64,000 bases of DNA from Lutraria lutraria (Eukaryota; Mollusca; Bivalvia; Venerida; Mactridae). Position 1 is the first letter of the stretch. Each line of letters opens with the position of its first letter. The notes under the pieces are model-generated. The model made no database searches and was not told the origin of the DNA. It saw nothing but the letters and a program-made list of their open reading frames with translations. The translations under genes and the position numbers were made by a program. Positions 61,351-64,000 of this stretch are shown one piece after another. Location of the stretch: the NCBI GenBank assembly GCA_964023205.1, contig OZ026843.1, positions 7,983,029-8,047,028 of the forward strand. Reading direction: 5' to 3'.

Positions 61351-63520
61351 GCACTTAAATAGTATTTATCAGGATAATGTACCATACAAATATGATATTT
61401 GTGAACACAATAACCATGTACCTATATCAGACTCTATCATACACATAAGAATTGAGTCAATGTATAAATTCAATAATATCAACAACATTTTACCCAATCA
61501 TGAATATACATATGTACTAATCCGTAACTAATACTAAACATGAAAAGTCTAGCATACTAAGACCTCTATGACCATTTCCACTAAGTACTGATGATATCTT
61601 GCACTACAATGTATATTGTTTCCTAAAACATAATACCACTTTCCATCATTTACCAAGCAATGTCTAATTCCAATTTAAGAGTACATGTTGCAAAACAATA
61701 GAATTTTCATTTTCTGTCAAAACTTTATACAAAATGTTTTTTCCAGCCCCATTTTTCTTTAAACTTTCTATAGAACATTTTTACCAATGATAATAAAAAT
61801 TATTCTTAAACTTTTAGCAATACACCTTCCCTGAAAGTTGTGCATGTTTGTCAAGTAATACATGTTTCTAATTAATTTTTTCCAGCCAAAGATTTTTCCT
61901 GATTTTTTTATAAACCGTACATTCCAGCTTTGCTATTTCCGCATATTTTATTCAAAATGTTTTTTTTCTGGCATTACTTTCTTCCAATCATTTATTAAAA
62001 GAACTTGGGTAATAATTATTTTCTACATTTTTCAAACAGTTTCACATTATACACTCTAACTACTTGCAAAACGTTCCAACATTTATGCAGAAAGCACACG
62101 AGGACAGATTGGTAGACAAACAAGACCGGACATTAGAGACAGGTATTACATGGACATCACTTTGAGATTTAAGAATTGTATAGAATCAAGCACAACCAGA
62201 ATATGAATCAATAAAATGATTATACAATGTACACCACATGCATATAAAGTACCAGAAAACAACCACTCAAGTATCCAAATTTACACATTCAGCAACATAA
62301 CCCAAGTTGTATTCATTTACCCCAGTAGACAATTTACAACTTTTATATCACTGTTAAACATGAGTATGATACAAATGGTGAATTTTAGAACATCAATCAA
62401 TCATGAATATTTATATAGTGCATCACTTTATGCAGTCATATTCTGTTGCACTCTACATGGTCAGAAACATTTGTAATTCTGTAGGGACAGCTGAATACAA
62501 TAACATGTTGGTTTAAAGCGGTTTAATTTTATATTTAAAATAATAACAAAATAACACAGTTTTACATTTTTTGCATCAATTTATCCTCAAGCACTGATTC
62601 AAATGTAATGTATCATTCATACAATTATACAACATATAGGCAACATGTAAAATGAGGAAACAACAACTTTGGCAAGTCAAGAGTAAAGGAATTTGGCATG
62701 TAGGATTATTTTATCAAATCAAATACTTGCTTTAGTTTAAAACAAAATAGATGCTGTGACATCAACTGACATTTCATCATTTTGACAAAATGCAAGTAGA
62801 GAGTTAAGGAACATGTGATAATCATAATTGAAAAATGTTCAAAGTTTAAAATCAAACCACTCAATAGTTCGAGAATATCAACCTACATGCAAAGTATGTG
62901 TAAGAAGAAAATGCTGATGCATGTGTGAAAACAGCAGCTCACCAACATGAGAATGTTCAATGATTATTCTGCATTTAATTTTATGAATAAAGGCACATGG
63001 AGATAAGATATTTGTTATTTCTGCATACAAAATGATACAAGACAATCAGTATAAATATCAACAATCACAAAGCAAGTAATTTTCTGGTACAGTCAGTCAA
63101 ACAGAAAAAGATTATTTCACCACTCAAATGCAATAAATTTGACTTGTATTCATGTCCCCACCTTTGCTGTTATATGTCTAGTTGTTATACATTGTATGAA
63201 ATCATTTACAGATAAAAAAACGTCATTATAATGAATAAAATGACATTTTCACCATATGCTTATAGTTTTATATATCTCAGCAAATAGAACCAAGATCTTT
63301 ATCAGTGGTATGTGTATTTGTTGTTAACACTCGAGTGGTGAAGCAAATACTTGTTTACCTATGTTGTGATTTTTAAATGAAGCAGAATGCAATATGAATA
63401 TTTTTCAAAATAGAAAGATCCTTTGTAGATTTCATGGTTCAGAGATAAACGCCCTGTCAACATCATCTCAAGAATAAAATGATTTGTTATAAAAGCCTTG
63501 ATGTCAGATTCATAGATCAA
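61350..63520. other. Non-coding; no supported gene
   Basis: Frames at 61,862-62,059 and 62,216-62,476 show no domain. There are several 'tttttccagcc' pieces near 61,740 and 61,880 but no exon that I can define. Confidence 0.45.
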
Positions 63521-63528
63521 GCTAATCC

Positions 63529-63624
63529 TGGATTCCAAACCATAATAACATGCTAGAACCTGGTTTCAAACCAAAACAGACAGACTTAAACTTTGTTTCC
63601 AAACCAAACCACACTGACTAAAAT
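63529..63624. repeat. Three copies of a 32-bp repeat
   Basis: Copies start at 63,529, 63,561 and 63,593 with 'tggtttcaaaccaaaacaga'-like sequence, moderately diverged. Confidence 0.65.
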
Positions 63625-64000
63625 CAAAATCAGGATTATTCTCAGGTCAGTTTTCCACGTTCTTGACTTTCATTTTATACATCTGACTACCGTAGAACGC
63701 TTTAATTTCGAGAGGTCGAAATTTCGCGTTTTTTGTTAAAAATCAGCTGTTTTCTTTATTCGCGTATTTATGAATTTGTGACGTCGTCAGTCAGAATTAA
63801 AGTGCCATCAATAAAACCAGTTCTACAGTATGCAAGACAAAGACAACACTACAGAGGTTAGTATTGTCTGTATACTATGATCTAAGTACTGATGTAAAGA
63901 TCCTTGTATTGTCTGGGTACCATACTTAAGTACAGTCATTTAAAACTTGAATTGTCACTGTACATGTAATAAAACACATATATTTTATAAACGTTGTGTA

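Noticed and set aside
63690..63800. 'ttaatttcgagaggtcgaaatttcgcg' stretch as a MITE end
   Set aside because: It resembles a dispersed repeat, but no second end or duplication was found in the window.

Overview
The window is eukaryotic, most likely from a mollusc and probably a bivalve. It is AT-rich with short exons and GT-AG introns. It also carries LINE and Penelope-like remnants, tRNA-headed SINEs, several small TIR elements, and a TIR element built from 'caaagggccataactcag' units of a kind I recall from bivalve genomes. The species call is inference only; I ran no search.

Layout. (1) 1-29.1 kb is one tandem array of about 634-bp units, read on the minus strand. Each unit carries a single 201-bp phase 1-1 exon encoding one CCP/sushi domain. 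There are 45 complete exons, one cut by the window edge and one cut by a LINE-fragment junction at about 29,102. No array exon I inspected has an indel or stop, whereas the introns vary in length and sequence. The array shows nested higher-order repeats of 8, 4, 3 and 2 units. (2) 29.1-37.7 kb is a graveyard of retroelements: a LINE scrap, a decayed Penelope-like element with RT and GIY-YIG traces, a LINE RT scrap on the minus strand, a 5'-truncated LINE on the plus strand, and a nearly intact LINE RT region on the minus strand. (3) 38.6-39.5 kb holds a two-exon plus-strand gene for a 77-aa signal-peptide, Tyr-rich, single-TM protein. Its paralogue, with the same exon structure and intron phase, lies at 54.0-55.7 kb. 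(4) 41.4-42.2 kb holds two solitary minus-strand CCP exons, phase 1-1, with the same unusual Trp-to-Phe signature as the array. (5) 42.5-47.1 kb holds a minus-strand gene with a signal-peptide exon, a 1161-bp Thr/Pro mucin-like repeat exon and a terminal TM exon, all joined in phase 1. (6) 47-64 kb, apart from the 54-kb gene, is non-coding as far as I can see: SINEs, pogo-like and hAT-like MITEs, minisatellites and a 1.2-kb TIR element.

Working together. All minus-strand exons from 47 kb down to 1 share phase 1 boundaries, so they can be joined in frame. Either a membrane mucin gene (47.1-42.5 kb) lies just upstream of a separate giant CCP gene, or one locus uses alternative 3' ends: a short membrane mucin, or a mucin fused to dozens of CCP domains. 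The CCP part alone exceeds 3000 residues, with about three N-glycosylation sequons per domain. The first small plus-strand gene would then be nested in a 12.8-kb intron of the CCP gene. Long-read RNA would decide between these models.
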